A DNA stretch of 64,000 nt from positions 2,232,001 to 2,296,000 of the forward strand of contig JBCAMK010000005.1 of assembly GCA_038503065.1 (NCBI GenBank), read 5' to 3'. Position numbers and translations under genes: made by a program. The notes under the pieces are model-generated. The model worked only from the letters and a program-made list of their open reading frames with translations, searched no databases and was not told where the DNA came from. The stretch is from Paragyromitra xinjiangensis (lineage: Eukaryota > Ascomycota > Pezizomycetes > Pezizales > Discinaceae). Positions 22,781 through 33,061 of this stretch are shown piece by piece (within the stretch, counting starts at the first letter, position 1; each line of letters begins with the position of its first letter).

Positions 22781-22941
22781 GTGTCGAAAAAGTTTCCAAG
22801 CTCGCTTACAGATAGTGTATTCTTTGAATATCGGCCATCTCTTAACTTTTGTAGATGGGCCAGCCAATGTTCAAAGTGATCCCATTTGTAAATAGGCTGA
22901 CTGGTTTGTAAACCGGCTTGGCCAGTTTGTGAATCGGCATT

Positions 22942-22960
22942 TAGATAGATAGATAGATAT
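22942..22960. repeat. TAGA microsatellite
   Basis: Short (TAGA)n run interrupting the outer right arm of the foldback element; not present in the left arm, so it arose after the palindrome formed or marks its imperfect end. Confidence 0.7.
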
Positions 22961-23010
22961 TTCATTTACGGTGAATCGGCATTTATGACAAACGGGTCAG
23001 AACATATACT

Positions 23011-23352
23011 ATGCCGTTCTGGCCTACAATCTTGCTGCTACAATTACGAAATCCCTCTAGTAGCAAGAGCAAAATAACTCTGACGTAACTCGCCCCTATA
23101 AATTATCAAATTATATTTCTGAGTTTCCTCACCATCCAATAACTGGTATAATCAAATTTCTCAAGACTACTTCTCTACCAAGTTTCCTCCCTCCCTCCCA
23201 TCTGCCTTCTCTAGCTTGCTTCTTAGGTTAATTGAAAAGCCCAAAAGAGCATTGAAGTCACGCATTTTGTAGTTATCCTCAAAAGACCTTAACGCCTCCA
23301 TCTTTTTCTTGAGATTGTTTATCTTAGGCCTATTTGCCGTCTACTGCTCTCC
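23011..23352. other. Intergenic region, nothing seen
   Basis: 3' flank of BTB paralog B, next to the foldback element; pyrimidine-rich, no gene. Confidence 0.5.
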
Positions 23353-24511
23353 TCAATATAGACCCGCCCCGCCGCCCACCTTCCTGCCGCCCGCCGTCCG
23401 CCTCGCCGCCTTCAAACTTAGCTTCGCCTCGAAAGAAATTTTAAACGTCCTCATCTCTTCCCTAAGAATGTTTATCTCAGACTTCCATTCCTTTTCTTGG
23501 GTGTCTTCATCCTCGGATTTACCACTTAAACGAACCTTTTCAACCCCAAACGCGGCTGCGTCTTTCTCGGCTCCAGCCCCTATGCCCTTCAACTTCTCTA
23601 CCTCCAGCATCTCGACGTCCTTCTCAGTAACGACCAGTCTCCTGCTAGCTTTTTCCATCAAGTCGCTTGCAAAATCTCCTCCCTCCCTTATCAATTCCCT
23701 CAGCTTTTGGCTCTGCAGTGCCGTGAAGTTCAATGCAGCGAATTGGGAAACGATCCTTCTGAGGGGGTCTTCGCTATTACTTGTCGAGGAATAGGTATAC
23801 CGTGCAAGCGCAATAAAGCTACCCTTCACAGGAGAGTTCGCTCTCACAGAACCAATATCAACAAGCGTTCTCAAAAGCCGTCTAATAGCCAGAGCACAGA
23901 GAGCCTCAATTTCTAGCTTCAGTGCCAGAGCATAGATTTTCGCATGAGTGAGGAAAACTTCCTCAAAGTTATACTCAGTAGGATCAAAGCTTGTGAATTG
24001 TGCAGCTGCGGATAGCTCTGCTGGTAAATCTAGACTAGTAGAGAAGCATTCCGATAATGGTGTCAATGGTCGTTCTGACCAGAGCTCCTTACTAGCTACC
24101 TCTTGTGTCTGTTCTAGTAACGCTGGAACTGTGACCACTTCCGGAAGTTCTTCTCCTCTACTCTCTATATCGGGCGATGATATAGGAGCTAGCGATGCAG
24201 GGTCAGGGCAATGATAACCGCCTGTATAAACATATTCGACAAACCGTCCCAGAGTCTCGGTATCCCAGGCTCCGATATTGATCCGTCGGTCGTCTTTCGG
24301 CTTTGTGCATGTGATGAGAGTTTTAAGAGGCTCTGAGAGTGAAGCTAGGAGGTTTCCATGAACTAGAAAACATTTCTGCTGGGACTCTGGGACAAGTTTC
24401 CAGACTTCGGAGTTCCAGAGTCTATGCGCTCAATCAACTCTGGTTAGTCAGTGCGTTTAGATGATTTATAGTACTTCTTGAGGAAACGAACCCGTAGAAC
24501 TTTGAGGACAT
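23353..24511 (-). CDS. BTB/POZ-domain protein, paralog B
   Basis: Exon 1 is 24511-24492 (20 nt) and exon 2 is 24421-23353; 362 aa. The frame is open without a stop from 24420, though a naive call would begin at a GTG (24138) and miss the BTB domain. BTB part: NSEVWKLVPESQQKCFLVH, NLLASLSEPLKTL, WDTETLGRFVEYVYTGGY. The following helical region closely matches paralog A (EVFLTHAKIYALALKLEIEA, LARYTYSST). The C terminus is coiled coil with a Lys/Glu-rich stretch and a short Gly/Arg tail (GGRKVGGGAG). Two framework residues differ from the paralogs (Trp in LWNSEVW, Gly for Asp in TGGY). It is likely a homo- or heterodimerising adaptor; function unknown. Confidence 0.8.
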
Positions 24512-25500
24512 GTTTATTCTGTCGTAAATAGAGGTTTAAAAGAGTAGGTAATTACGCGCTAGTGATGGATGTGATACCAGCAAGATAGCGCAACACGCCA
24601 AATCATCTCTAAGGGAACCTAACCCTGATATTTAACTGTGGTTGCCTGAAGTCTACAGCCCCTATAGGGCAAGCGTGCCAACCACGTGATCTAGATCTAC
24701 GTATCAACAAAGCCCTAATATACTAGATGCACGTGTTTTATGATACCTTACTAGACACGGAAATCTCATGTCGCTGAGAATACGATATAGTCTAGGAATT
24801 CGTATTGTGTGGTCGAGGCAGAAATAAGAAACATGAAAAAGAATTCGAAGGAAAATCGAGTTGGAGAGGTTGCTGTTTGTTTTACCTACCTACTTTACGG
24901 TGACATGATATCTCAACGAAGATGTGGATTTCCGACAAGGTGGACAACAACTAGACTTCAGCTATCTTTCTCAATTTCTACAACCCCCTAGCCCATCTAG
25001 CAATCTGCCCAACAACAGAGAAGAACAACGATGAAAACAAGTGATTATCTGACTAGGCAGTTCAAACCGGTACCAAAGAGATGGTTCCTGGACAGATAAC
25101 CTTAGGCCCCCCATCATTAAATGCATGGGCTGGGTGTCTAGAACCGTCTCCTTGCCGATGAAACATTCTTCTAGATAAGACATGGCTTTCCGTTTCATGT
25201 GCCGCCACAAACCGAATCCGGATATACCGTGATGCACATCTCCCGTTGAGTCGGGCTAGAGACTGCTGCCTAGGATATTCTTAAGGCAGACTATTCATAA
25301 AGGCGGTACCTGACCCACTTCTTTATCACCTCCTCACGGCTCCAACCCTCCTACTATATATCTACACCATACAAACAGTTGTATTTTCCGTGTTGGACCC
25401 CTAGAGCTTTCTAATTTATCGGTTAGTAAGCTGATCTTCTATACCAAAAACCCACCGTTTTAATTCTTCCAAGAACACCGCGTTTGCAAGGGCGAAAAAT
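24512..25500. other. Intergenic region between divergent genes
   Basis: About 1 kb between BTB paralog B (-) and the GTPase gene (+), probably two promoters. No protein-like frame or repeat recognised. Confidence 0.5.
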
Positions 25501-26823
25501 ATGAGATCAAAGGAGGACACTGTTCATTCTGGACAAGCTGCAGCACCGAAGCCAGGTAGGAGTCTTCAGTTTTCTTTTTGTTATCTATTTCCTCTTCTCT
25601 TAGCCAAACTGACAACTATCTTTCTAGTAGAGGTTACGGGTGATCCACTAGCTACACCATACGCGGCCTTTATCCTCATCGGAAAGACCGGAGTTGGAAA
25701 GAGCAATTTCGTGAAACTGCTTGGTGGAAGGGCGGAAGGAAAGGAGCCTATTGTTGGTGAGGGAATCGACTCATGTAAGATGCCAATTGCCGTTCCCATC
25801 TTCGATTTTTCTAAACAGCTAACACGGAAACTAGGTACTGAAAAGCCCACTACATACTACACCAAAATCAACAATAGGGAAATCATATTACTAGATACGC
25901 CTGGTTTTGACGACTCTGGTACGGAAAATCTCGATATCTTAGCTGACATCATCTCGAATCTCTGGGTCTTCGCACTCAGGAAAGACGAGATTAAAACCCA
26001 CGGAGTAATCTTCCTACATGATATCAGCGAAGTTAGGTTCTCTGGGAGCCAAAGAAAAACCCTGTCGATTCTCAAAGCGCTATGTGGGGACGAATGTATG
26101 GGAAATGTCATCATCGGGACTACGAAGTGGAGCCCCGAGAAGCCAGCAAAATTTAAGAAGGAAGAGGAAAGAGAACAGAGATTCCTCAAAGAGCACTGGG
26201 GTGGAATCTACAAGACGACACGGCTGCCCGAGGAGGACGGCAGGGATGCGGCGGTTCAAGTAATCACTGATCTTTTGGCTAAAGATCCGGTTCTTTTCCG
26301 TGCTCAGAGAGAAATGCTCAGGCCTCCGCATAAGGTTGAGAATACGACAGCGGTTAAATTAGTGATACCGGAGGCGCAATTAGAGAGAGATCAGTTGTAC
26401 AAAGAGATTAAGGAGCAGAAGGAAAGATTTGAAGAGGAGCAAGCCAAAAACGATAAAAAGATCAACAAGTTAGAGCAGGAGCTTGCAAAACGCGAAAAAA
26501 TGCTCGGGGATAACAGTGAAAAGGACAAAGAGCTGGAGGAACTTAAAAGGACTATTGATGAACTTAAGGAGCAGAGGAGGTTGGACGAAGAAGAGAACGC
26601 AAAGAGAAGTGAAAAACAAGAGAAAGAGCGAGGGTTCCTTGACGACATTTTTGAAAAGCTCAAAAAAGTCCCTGACATGACTTTCGCCGAGAAATTTGGC
26701 CTTGCCATCGCCGCGCCTATTATTCTTGCTCCTGCAGCACTTGTTGCTGCCCCTGTGGGAGTTATTGCTGCCTTCGTTGGGCTTGCTAATCATTTCACAA
26801 AACCACGCCAGCAACCGACCTGA
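25501..26823 (+). CDS. AIG1/septin-like P-loop GTPase with coiled coil and hydrophobic tail
   Basis: Exons 25501-25555 and 25628-26823 (intron GT-AG with a strong pyrimidine tract), 416 aa. The G domain has G1 GKTGVGKS (37-44), G3 DTPGFDD (108-114) and a region where G4 should be that reads GTTKWS (~182-187), not the usual N/TKxD. That pattern is seen in fungal AIG1/TRAFAC-type 'G domain-containing proteins'. Residues ~275-365 form a long Glu/Lys coiled coil, and ~385-410 is a hydrophobic Ala/Ile/Val/Pro segment (GLAIAAPIILAPAALVAAPV), likely a membrane anchor, with a short polar tail. By family analogy it would be a self-assembling GTPase on a membrane, as plant AIG1 and animal GIMAP immune GTPases are. 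If the intron is retained, 24 residues including a hydrophobic stretch would be added in frame, so isoforms are conceivable. Confidence 0.8.
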   Translation: MRSKEDTVHSGQAAAPKPGRSLQFSFCYLFPLLLAKLTTIFLVEVTGDPLATPYAAFILIGKTGVGKSNFVKLLGGRAEGKEPIVGEGIDSCKMPIAVPIFDFSKQLTRKLGTEKPTTYYTKINNREIILLDTPGFDDSGTENLDILADIISNLWVFALRKDEIKTHGVIFLHDISEVRFSGSQRKTLSILKALCGDECMGNVIIGTTKWSPEKPAKFKKEEEREQRFLKEHWGGIYKTTRLPEEDGRDAAVQVITDLLAKDPVLFRAQREMLRPPHKVENTTAVKLVIPEAQLERDQLYKEIKEQKERFEEEQAKNDKKINKLEQELAKREKMLGDNSEKDKELEELKRTIDELKEQRRLDEEENAKRSEKQEKERGFLDDIFEKLKKVPDMTFAEKFGLAIAAPIILAPAALVAAPVGVIAAFVGLANHFTKPRQQPT

Positions 26824-27524
26824 TCTTTATTTCTTATCTAGCTTCGATCATAGTAAGCATCAACCGTGTTACGTCGATTAATTTCTTTCCTATCATTAAG
26901 AGTCTTGGATGTGATACAAGTATGTCGGGGAGAGTGATGAGGGAAGAAGTGTATGGTTTTACTAAATAAACGTTTGTTCCTTTCTCCACGCACGCGAGAT
27001 GAAAAGCTATTCTTGCGAAATTTAAAGTGTAGTGATGGGAGTGACTATAGTGTGTTTTCACCCAATATCCTGCATGATAAACCTTCTCCCCGAACCAGGG
27101 AAGGCTTGGCCGCCCTTAGACTATATAATGTAGTGCATATGGTATTCTAAGACCTTGAACCAAGGGGTGACATGAATTAAGCCTACAAAATACTTCACCC
27201 ATGAGCAATAATGAACCAACGGGATCAACTGATGGTAAATTTCACAGCCAACGTTCGGTTTGTTCATACTGCGTAATGAGATCGGCTTTGTCCTAACAGA
27301 TGCGAAGGCTCAATTATAGTCAATGCTATCAACAATTATCAACTCCTACCTCATGAGCATGTATGAAACCAGTGAACTCTTGCTAACATTCGATATACGC
27401 GTATCCAGCGATTCCTGCAAGAAAAAGAAATGGAGAACAACACAGTAAACAACGGAAGTTTCCGGTAACCAGGCCTAAATTAAAATAAAAAAACCGAAAG
27501 ACAACAAATAATCGTTTGCATATA
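26824..27524. other. Intergenic region between convergent genes, nothing seen
   Basis: 3' flanks of the GTPase (+) and BTB paralog C (-). No gene or repeat recognised. Confidence 0.5.
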
Positions 27525-28456
27525 CTACTTCTTAAAAATCCTCTCAAAATCCGCCACAACCGAAGCCCACGGACTCCACACAGCTATTATCCTACTGGTT
27601 TTTTCCGCCAGATCAGTTGCAAAATCCCCTCCTTCACCGATCAACTCCTTCATTTCCTTAGTCTGCAGAGACGTAATATTCAACGCAGCAAACTGAGAGA
27701 TGATCCTCCTGAGTGGATCTTCCTCGTTGTTTGTATGGGAATATATATACCGTGCAAGTTCTACAAAATTCCCCGGCACAGATGAAGACGATTGAACGGT
27801 ACCAATATTAATAAGCGTTTTCAAAAGCCGCTGGAGAGCTAGGGTGCAAAGAGGTTCGACCTCGAGCTTTAGAGCCATAGCATAGAGCTTGGCATGAGCA
27901 AGAAAAACCTCCTCGAAATCGTGTTTGAGAGGGTCAAAGTCCTTTGCAGCGAATATGGCTGCTGCAGATAGTTTTTGTGGCGGGTCTGGGCCGACAGGGA
28001 AACATTTTGACAATGGTGTCAACGGACGAGGTGGTCCTGACCTACCCGCAGCCCCCCTCGTCTGAAGTGTTGGCAGAGAACCTGGAAGTGCAGCCGCGCT
28101 TCCTGAACTAGAAGTTTGAGGTGACGTCACTGGGGTAGCTAGTGGTACAGGATCGGGGGACTGGTAGTCGCCCGTGTAGATGTACTCGACGAAGCGTCCC
28201 ATCGTGTCCGTATCCCAGAGGCCGATATCGAGCTCTCGAGGAGCAGAAATGAGCCCTGGTGGTATAGTATCGGTGAGGATCTTGAGATGGTTAGATTGTG
28301 AAGCTAGGAGGTCCTGTTGAACTCGGAAGCGTCTCTCTCCTGATTCTGTGACAAGTTCTCGCACTTCGGAACTCAATAGTCTGTGGCCACTCAGGTCAGT
28401 GAACCAGATCAGTTTGTGGGTCGTAAAGGGACAAACCTGGCGAATTCTGATAACAT
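27525..28456 (-). CDS. BTB/POZ-domain protein, paralog C (short form)
   Basis: Exon 1 is 28456-28437 (20 nt: ATG TTA TCA GAA TTC GCC AG, donor GTTTGT) and exon 2 is 28380-27525; 291 aa. An apparent TTG start at 28376 falls inside the BTB domain. Landmarks: LLSSEVRELVTESGERRFRV, DLLASQSNHLKIL, WDTDTMGRFVEYIYTGDY, HAKLYAMALKLEVEPLCTLA, LARYIYSHTNNEEDPLRRI. It ends ~75 residues earlier than paralogs A and B, after TDLAEKTSRIIAVW, so the coiled-coil tail is missing and a short FERIFKK end replaces it. It is either a functional short form or a copy truncated by a stop. The region between BTB and helical parts differs most among the three. Confidence 0.8.
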
Positions 28457-29213
28457 TCCTATTTGAGCTGCCGATGAGATTTCAAAGGATTGGGTAAATG
28501 TGCTTTTGCTGACGATGGATCGAAGATTACCGAAATGTGTGCACCGACATGAACAGGCAATTATACTTGCTTTGTTAATTCTTGGTGTGGCTGCCTTAAA
28601 CCTTACAGGCTTACTTACCAACTATTACTATATTGGGTTCCCCACGTGACTTCGTATTTCCAGCTTGCTGACATATGTAAAACTAATGTTGCGTTCTAGA
28701 GTAAGGCTAAAACCAATACAAAAACTGTATGCGTTACAGAAATGATCCTTGAAATTCCCCTTTTCGCGTTTTTATTGCTCAATGAGATTGCCCAAAGCCT
28801 TCAAAATAGTTCAGTGATACCCTATGACTTGTAGCCATTTGTGTTTATTTGTCTTCCCCTTAAGGTTCTCTACTGTATAAGTTTCCGTCTCTTCCGGTAA
28901 CACTATTTGGGCTGGGGCCTAGCTAACGGAAGTATTATAGATACTAGGTATCATACGGATATTGGGTTGTCAGGGTTGTAATATAGAAGGTTTAGGCATA
29001 TGGTTACATGTAATTTCCCTATATATTTTAAAAGACTGAGACGCTAGCTACACATCTTCTCAGCAAACCAGCACGCTCTTGCAGACCAAAATTACGCTAT
29101 AAAAGATATTTTTCCCCATCTATAGAAATTATTTTGCCCCTGCACCAACTACCCACACATCTATACAATACATGCTGAAGCAACTCCCACCGGCTCGCCT
29201 CCCCAAATCCCAT
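28457..29213. other. Intergenic region, nothing seen
   Basis: Promoter side of BTB paralog C and 3' flank of the PPWD1-like gene. No gene recognised. Confidence 0.5.
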
Positions 29214-31371
29214 CTACAATACAGAAATGTTAATAATTTTAATATCTTCTTCCGGCTTTTCCTTAAACGTCCTAACATTCTCAATCTTATTAACCACATC
29301 TAACCCCTGAATCGTCCTTCCGAAAATTGTATGTTTCCCGTCCAACCACGGCGTTTTCTCCGTCGTGATGAAGAATTGTGATCCGTTCGTGTCTATTTCG
29401 TACATATACATTAGCAAAGGACATACAACAAAAGTTGAGGAAGAGAAGCAACATACTCGGCCCCGCATTCGCCATACTCAACGTATACGGCTTATCATGC
29501 TTCAACGTCGAAAACTCATCCTCGAATTCGCCACCCCAAATACTCTCTCCTCCCGTTCCATCCCCCAACGGGTCACCCCCCTGTATCATAAACTTCCTAA
29601 TAACCCGATGAAAGATTGTGCCATTATAATACCCATTCCTCGCATGAGTAACAAAGTTCTCCACCGTCTTTGGTGCAGCCTCTGGGAACAACCGCACATG
29701 GATATCGCCCATCGTCGTATGGATAATAGCCGCCTTTCCTGTTTCCTTTACCACGCTCTCGCCTGCACCCTTCTCGGGGGCGCCGGCTTCGCGTGTCGGC
29801 TTCTCGTTGAAGATATCACGGTCAGATTTGGATGCCGTGTTATCGTTGGTAAAGATGTAGAAACGGGGTTTCTGGTATGCTGTGCAGAAAATCATAGGGT
29901 CACGACTTTCAGCTTCGCTGAGAAGGGGGTTGGCGGAGGCAGCCATCTCGACGGTGACGAGAGTTTTTTTCGAGGGTGCACCTTGGTAGAGGGCGAGGTT
30001 GAGGGGGCGGATGGTTTCTTCTTTGGCGGGTGTGCGGACGACTTTGTTGGTTACGGTGTTAATGACTTTGATGCCGGCGAGGGAGCCGTAGATTATGAAG
30101 TACCCAGATTCGTCAAATATGACGTTGGCTTTGGAGAGAGCTGTTGTGGAGAGTGGGGAGGACGAGGACGAGGACGAGGAGGTTGAGGGGGAAAAGAGGT
30201 CGGATTCAATGGCTACTCGGCGGCCGAATTCGAGGTCGGGGATCTTAGAGGCGGTAGAGGCTGCTTGTTGCATTGTAGTTAGTGTAGGGATGGATTCGTC
30301 GTAGGTACGGTGCAGACGGCCGGAGGGGAAATCAAAGACACGAATTTGCCGGTCAGGGTGAGAGAAAGTGGCGAATGACTCGTTTGTTGGTGAGATTGTG
30401 ATGGATGTCGGTACGGATTTGGATTTCTTGAATTCAAATAGTCCAGTTGCACCCTTAAACTCAAATACATTGTCTGGCTTCTCGAATTCTCGCTCGGGCT
30501 TTGGAGACCAGTATTCTACCATCCCGCCCTCATCACAGGAAACAACGCAGTCATACTTGTCATTGAAAGCTATGAGATGGACTATGCTCCTGTGCAGGTT
30601 TTCAACGGTATACAGGGGTTTTGGGTTGTCTCCCCGGCCGTCATAAATGATGATATTAAGACTAACAACATCAGATATCGCCAGTAATGGAAGAGAAGAG
30701 CCACGTCTGTGTATCCAGCAGATAGACTTCGGGGTATTTTGTAGAGTGAGTGTTGTCAAAAGGTCTGTCCCAAGAGATAGCATTAATATAAGCTGTAGGC
30801 CAACCCAAGAGCTCTCCAACGGCAAGATATGAACCTACCAAAAGTCACAACATCAAAAATAGCCACCCTCTTATCCGTCCCAGCCGTTGCAAAGCTCCTA
30901 CCATCAGTGCTGACAGAAACACTAATAATCTCCCCTTGGTGAGCTCTAAACATCTTCACAAACTCAATCCCCACAGCCATCTTCTTCCAAAATTTCACCA
31001 CACCATCCACGCTCGTTGTTATTAGGAAGTCTGTAAACGGTGTCATGGTAACAAACGCGAGATTATCGCGATGCATCAGCGACTTCGAGTACCGCCCAGC
31101 TGTCGGGAGTGCTGCGAGGTACAACTTCTCGTGTGGGAGAGTACGACGCTTCTTCTTTGCAGCGCCGCCAGCTGGGGGAAGTGTAGGGCCGATATCATCA
31201 TCAGATGAACTCTCTGTAGGTTCAAAGTTAGCCTTGTGTCTCTCCTAGAAATCAGTGGGTGTGCTTGCCATCCTCTTCTCCCTTCGCAGGAGGCACAGGA
31301 TTGCTCTCAGTTCGGGCGCGCTTTGCAGCGCGGGTACCGGAGTCGGAGGCAGATTCGTTTTCAGATGCCAT
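29214..31371 (-). CDS. PPWD1: PPWD1-like WD40 cyclophilin (peptidyl-prolyl isomerase)
   Basis: Exons 31371-31297, 31244-30839, 30764-29457 and 29392-29214 give 655 aa, close to human PPWD1 (~646). After a short Ser/Lys/Arg N terminus, [32 protein letters not shown] and [13 protein letters not shown] mark the family. WD40 repeats fill ~85-480. The cyclophilin domain is ~503-655 with [15 protein letters not shown] (catalytic Arg in FHR), [18 protein letters not shown] across the last intron, and [11 protein letters not shown]. It catalyses cis-trans isomerisation of Xaa-Pro bonds; family members associate with the spliceosome in the nucleus. The first intron (52 bp, GTGCCT...TAG) is the weakest splice call, but without it the frame meets TGA. 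It shares a short divergent promoter with SLX9. Confidence 0.9.
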
Positions 31372-31576
31372 TACCAATTGCGATTCGTGGGGCCTGGAGA
31401 TTGTATTTCGGGGGTGTCGAGATGATTGAAATGGTGAGATTGACGCGACGTTGCGCGTGGCTGATAATAGTAGCCTCGACACTAGCCACGGGAAAATTTT
31501 AAGCCTCAATCAGATCCCCCACTAAATTTTTAGAGCTCTTCCCAGACGTCAATTCTCACGACATACAACTCCAAAA
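31372..31576. promoter_or_regulatory. Bidirectional promoter, PPWD1-like / SLX9
   Basis: Only 205 bp separate the two opposing ATGs, so both 5' UTRs and promoters must overlap here. No clear TATA box is visible. Shared control of the two nuclear housekeeping genes is likely but inferred from spacing. Confidence 0.6.
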
Positions 31577-32230
31577 ATGGTCAGTACCTCTCCCATTCTG
31601 TTCACGATTCATCTAAAACAATACTGATACCACACCCAGGCTCCTACGAAACCAAGCAAGCGGTCCTCTATCCGCTCCAAAGCTTCCCGTCCCTCCTCAG
31701 CTCCTACTCCCACCGCCACAGCTATTTCCCATCCCATAATCCAGCCTAAGAAAAAAGACAAACTCCAAGCTCGCCACACAACCTTCGTAAGTAAGATCGA
31801 AAAATCTGCTACCAAGAATGCTGCGCGCTCAAGACGGCGCCAAAAAAAGGCTGCCCAGCAAAACCTCGTTACAGGATTAGGATCGCTGGCAGACGCCCTG
31901 AACGATGCGCTGGTCACTGAGTCTGTGAATTTTCAAAGTGGCAGCAGTAAAACTGCTGTAGATGAGGGGATTGGGAGGAAAAGCATGAAATCAAGACCAG
32001 GTGCTATGAAGCGGAAGGAGAAGGTTGTTAGAAACGAGTGTGAGCGGTTCGGGAAAAATCTGGCGATTATGCAGACGGGGTTAGCAGGGGCTGTTGCTGG
32101 TGGAGAACTGGGGAAGAAGCCATCGAGCTGGGCAGCGTTGAGAGGGTTCATTGAGGGGACTATGGAAAAGAAGGAGGAATTTGTGAAAGTTGCAGAACCA
32201 GCGGACGTGGCGATGGAGGTGGGGAAATAG
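31577..32230 (+). CDS. SLX9: Ribosome biogenesis protein SLX9
   Basis: Exon 1 is just the start codon, 31577-31579, followed by a good donor GTCAGT; exon 2 is 31640-32230 after CACACCCAG. 197 aa. The N terminus M-APTKPSKRSSIRSKAS resembles yeast Slx9 (basic, Lys/Arg/Ser). Then KLQARHTTFVSKIEKSATKN, a basic Arg-rich helix, SLADALNDAL, FGKNLAIMQ and the C-terminal SSWAALRGFIEGTME match the SLX9 family pattern ending in ALRxHIxxT. SLX9 is a nucleolar component of 90S/pre-40S particles acting in 18S rRNA maturation and small-subunit export. If the intron were not removed, the frame from this ATG would stop early, which supports the start-codon-only exon. Confidence 0.75.
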
Positions 32231-33061
32231 GAGCTGTACTATAATCCTACGGTAATTTTACTATAATTTCCCCCAATTGCATGTAATTCCAATTATTACG
32301 AGGAACAAAGGGGTGCGATTAGAGAAGAATATTAGAGATTAATCTTAGCCAAAAACTCCCTGGTTATCAACTGGCCAGCCATAAACCACCGCCATCGGAG
32401 CCATCATTGAAACTGTCTCGTTCAAATACACATTATATACTGCTACGCCAACACCATCCTTCACCCGCGCTTATATATAACTAGTACTCCCCTCCCACCA
32501 TAAGCGCCCTAGATGCGTGTATGATTTATCTATATATCCATCCATCTACCATAGGTGCCCCAATGACCCAAACGAATAGGCATCGTGGGAGGAAACGGCT
32601 GAAGTTTAAAGGTGCGAAGCGAGATTTGAGGGCAAGTGGGTGATCCTTTCCTAGGATTATGCGTCAAGGGATTAGAACTAATATGACGGAATTTAGGTAG
32701 GTTATTGGATAGCGACACAAAAGCTATCATCGGGTTTCCCCAAAAATATGGTTGATACAGGTAACTATATTTTGTCATCGCAGCTAAGAAACACTGATTC
32801 TATGGAGTATACTTAATAGAAAGGTACCTCTAGCATTGACTGGATTGAGTCTTGCTAAAGTTACCGAACTGATACAATTCATGATTCGATCGTTCAACTA
32901 ATCATGTTTCAGACGAAAGGAAATAGCATCTCCATACTAAAGTATACCTTGAAGCTGAGTATTTGAATAGCGAAGGCTACCACCACTTCTACAAACGCAA
33001 AATACTCTCTCAGATTCATCCAAATACCCACGCACCTTTTTTTCCTCCACAGCCCTCATCA
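32231..33061. other. Intergenic region, nothing seen
   Basis: 3' flank of SLX9 and promoter of the coiled-coil gene at 33062. No gene or clear repeat. Confidence 0.5.

Larger units (their letters stand above)
22366..23010. mobile_element. Foldback / MITE-like element with long nested inverted repeats
   Basis: Left arm ~22366-22492 and right arm ~22821-23010 are inverted copies, about 90% alike over the best ~100 bp (22392-22492 against 22821-22921). Shared strings include CTATTTACAAATGGGATCAC on the left and its complement on the right, and the termini ATGcTCTGACC / GGTCAGAaCAT also pair. Inside, a second perfect 21-bp inverted repeat pairs 22555-22575 with 22690-22710 (core GTTGTACCTTGCTATA). 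A 14-bp tandem repeat lies between the inner and outer right arms. There is no coding capacity. The target-site duplication could not be defined. The class (foldback DNA transposon or MITE) is inferred from structure only. Confidence 0.75.

Noticed and set aside
32963..33061. Upstream TTG extension of coiled-coil copy 2
   Set aside because: The ATG at 33062 matches the start of the paralogs.
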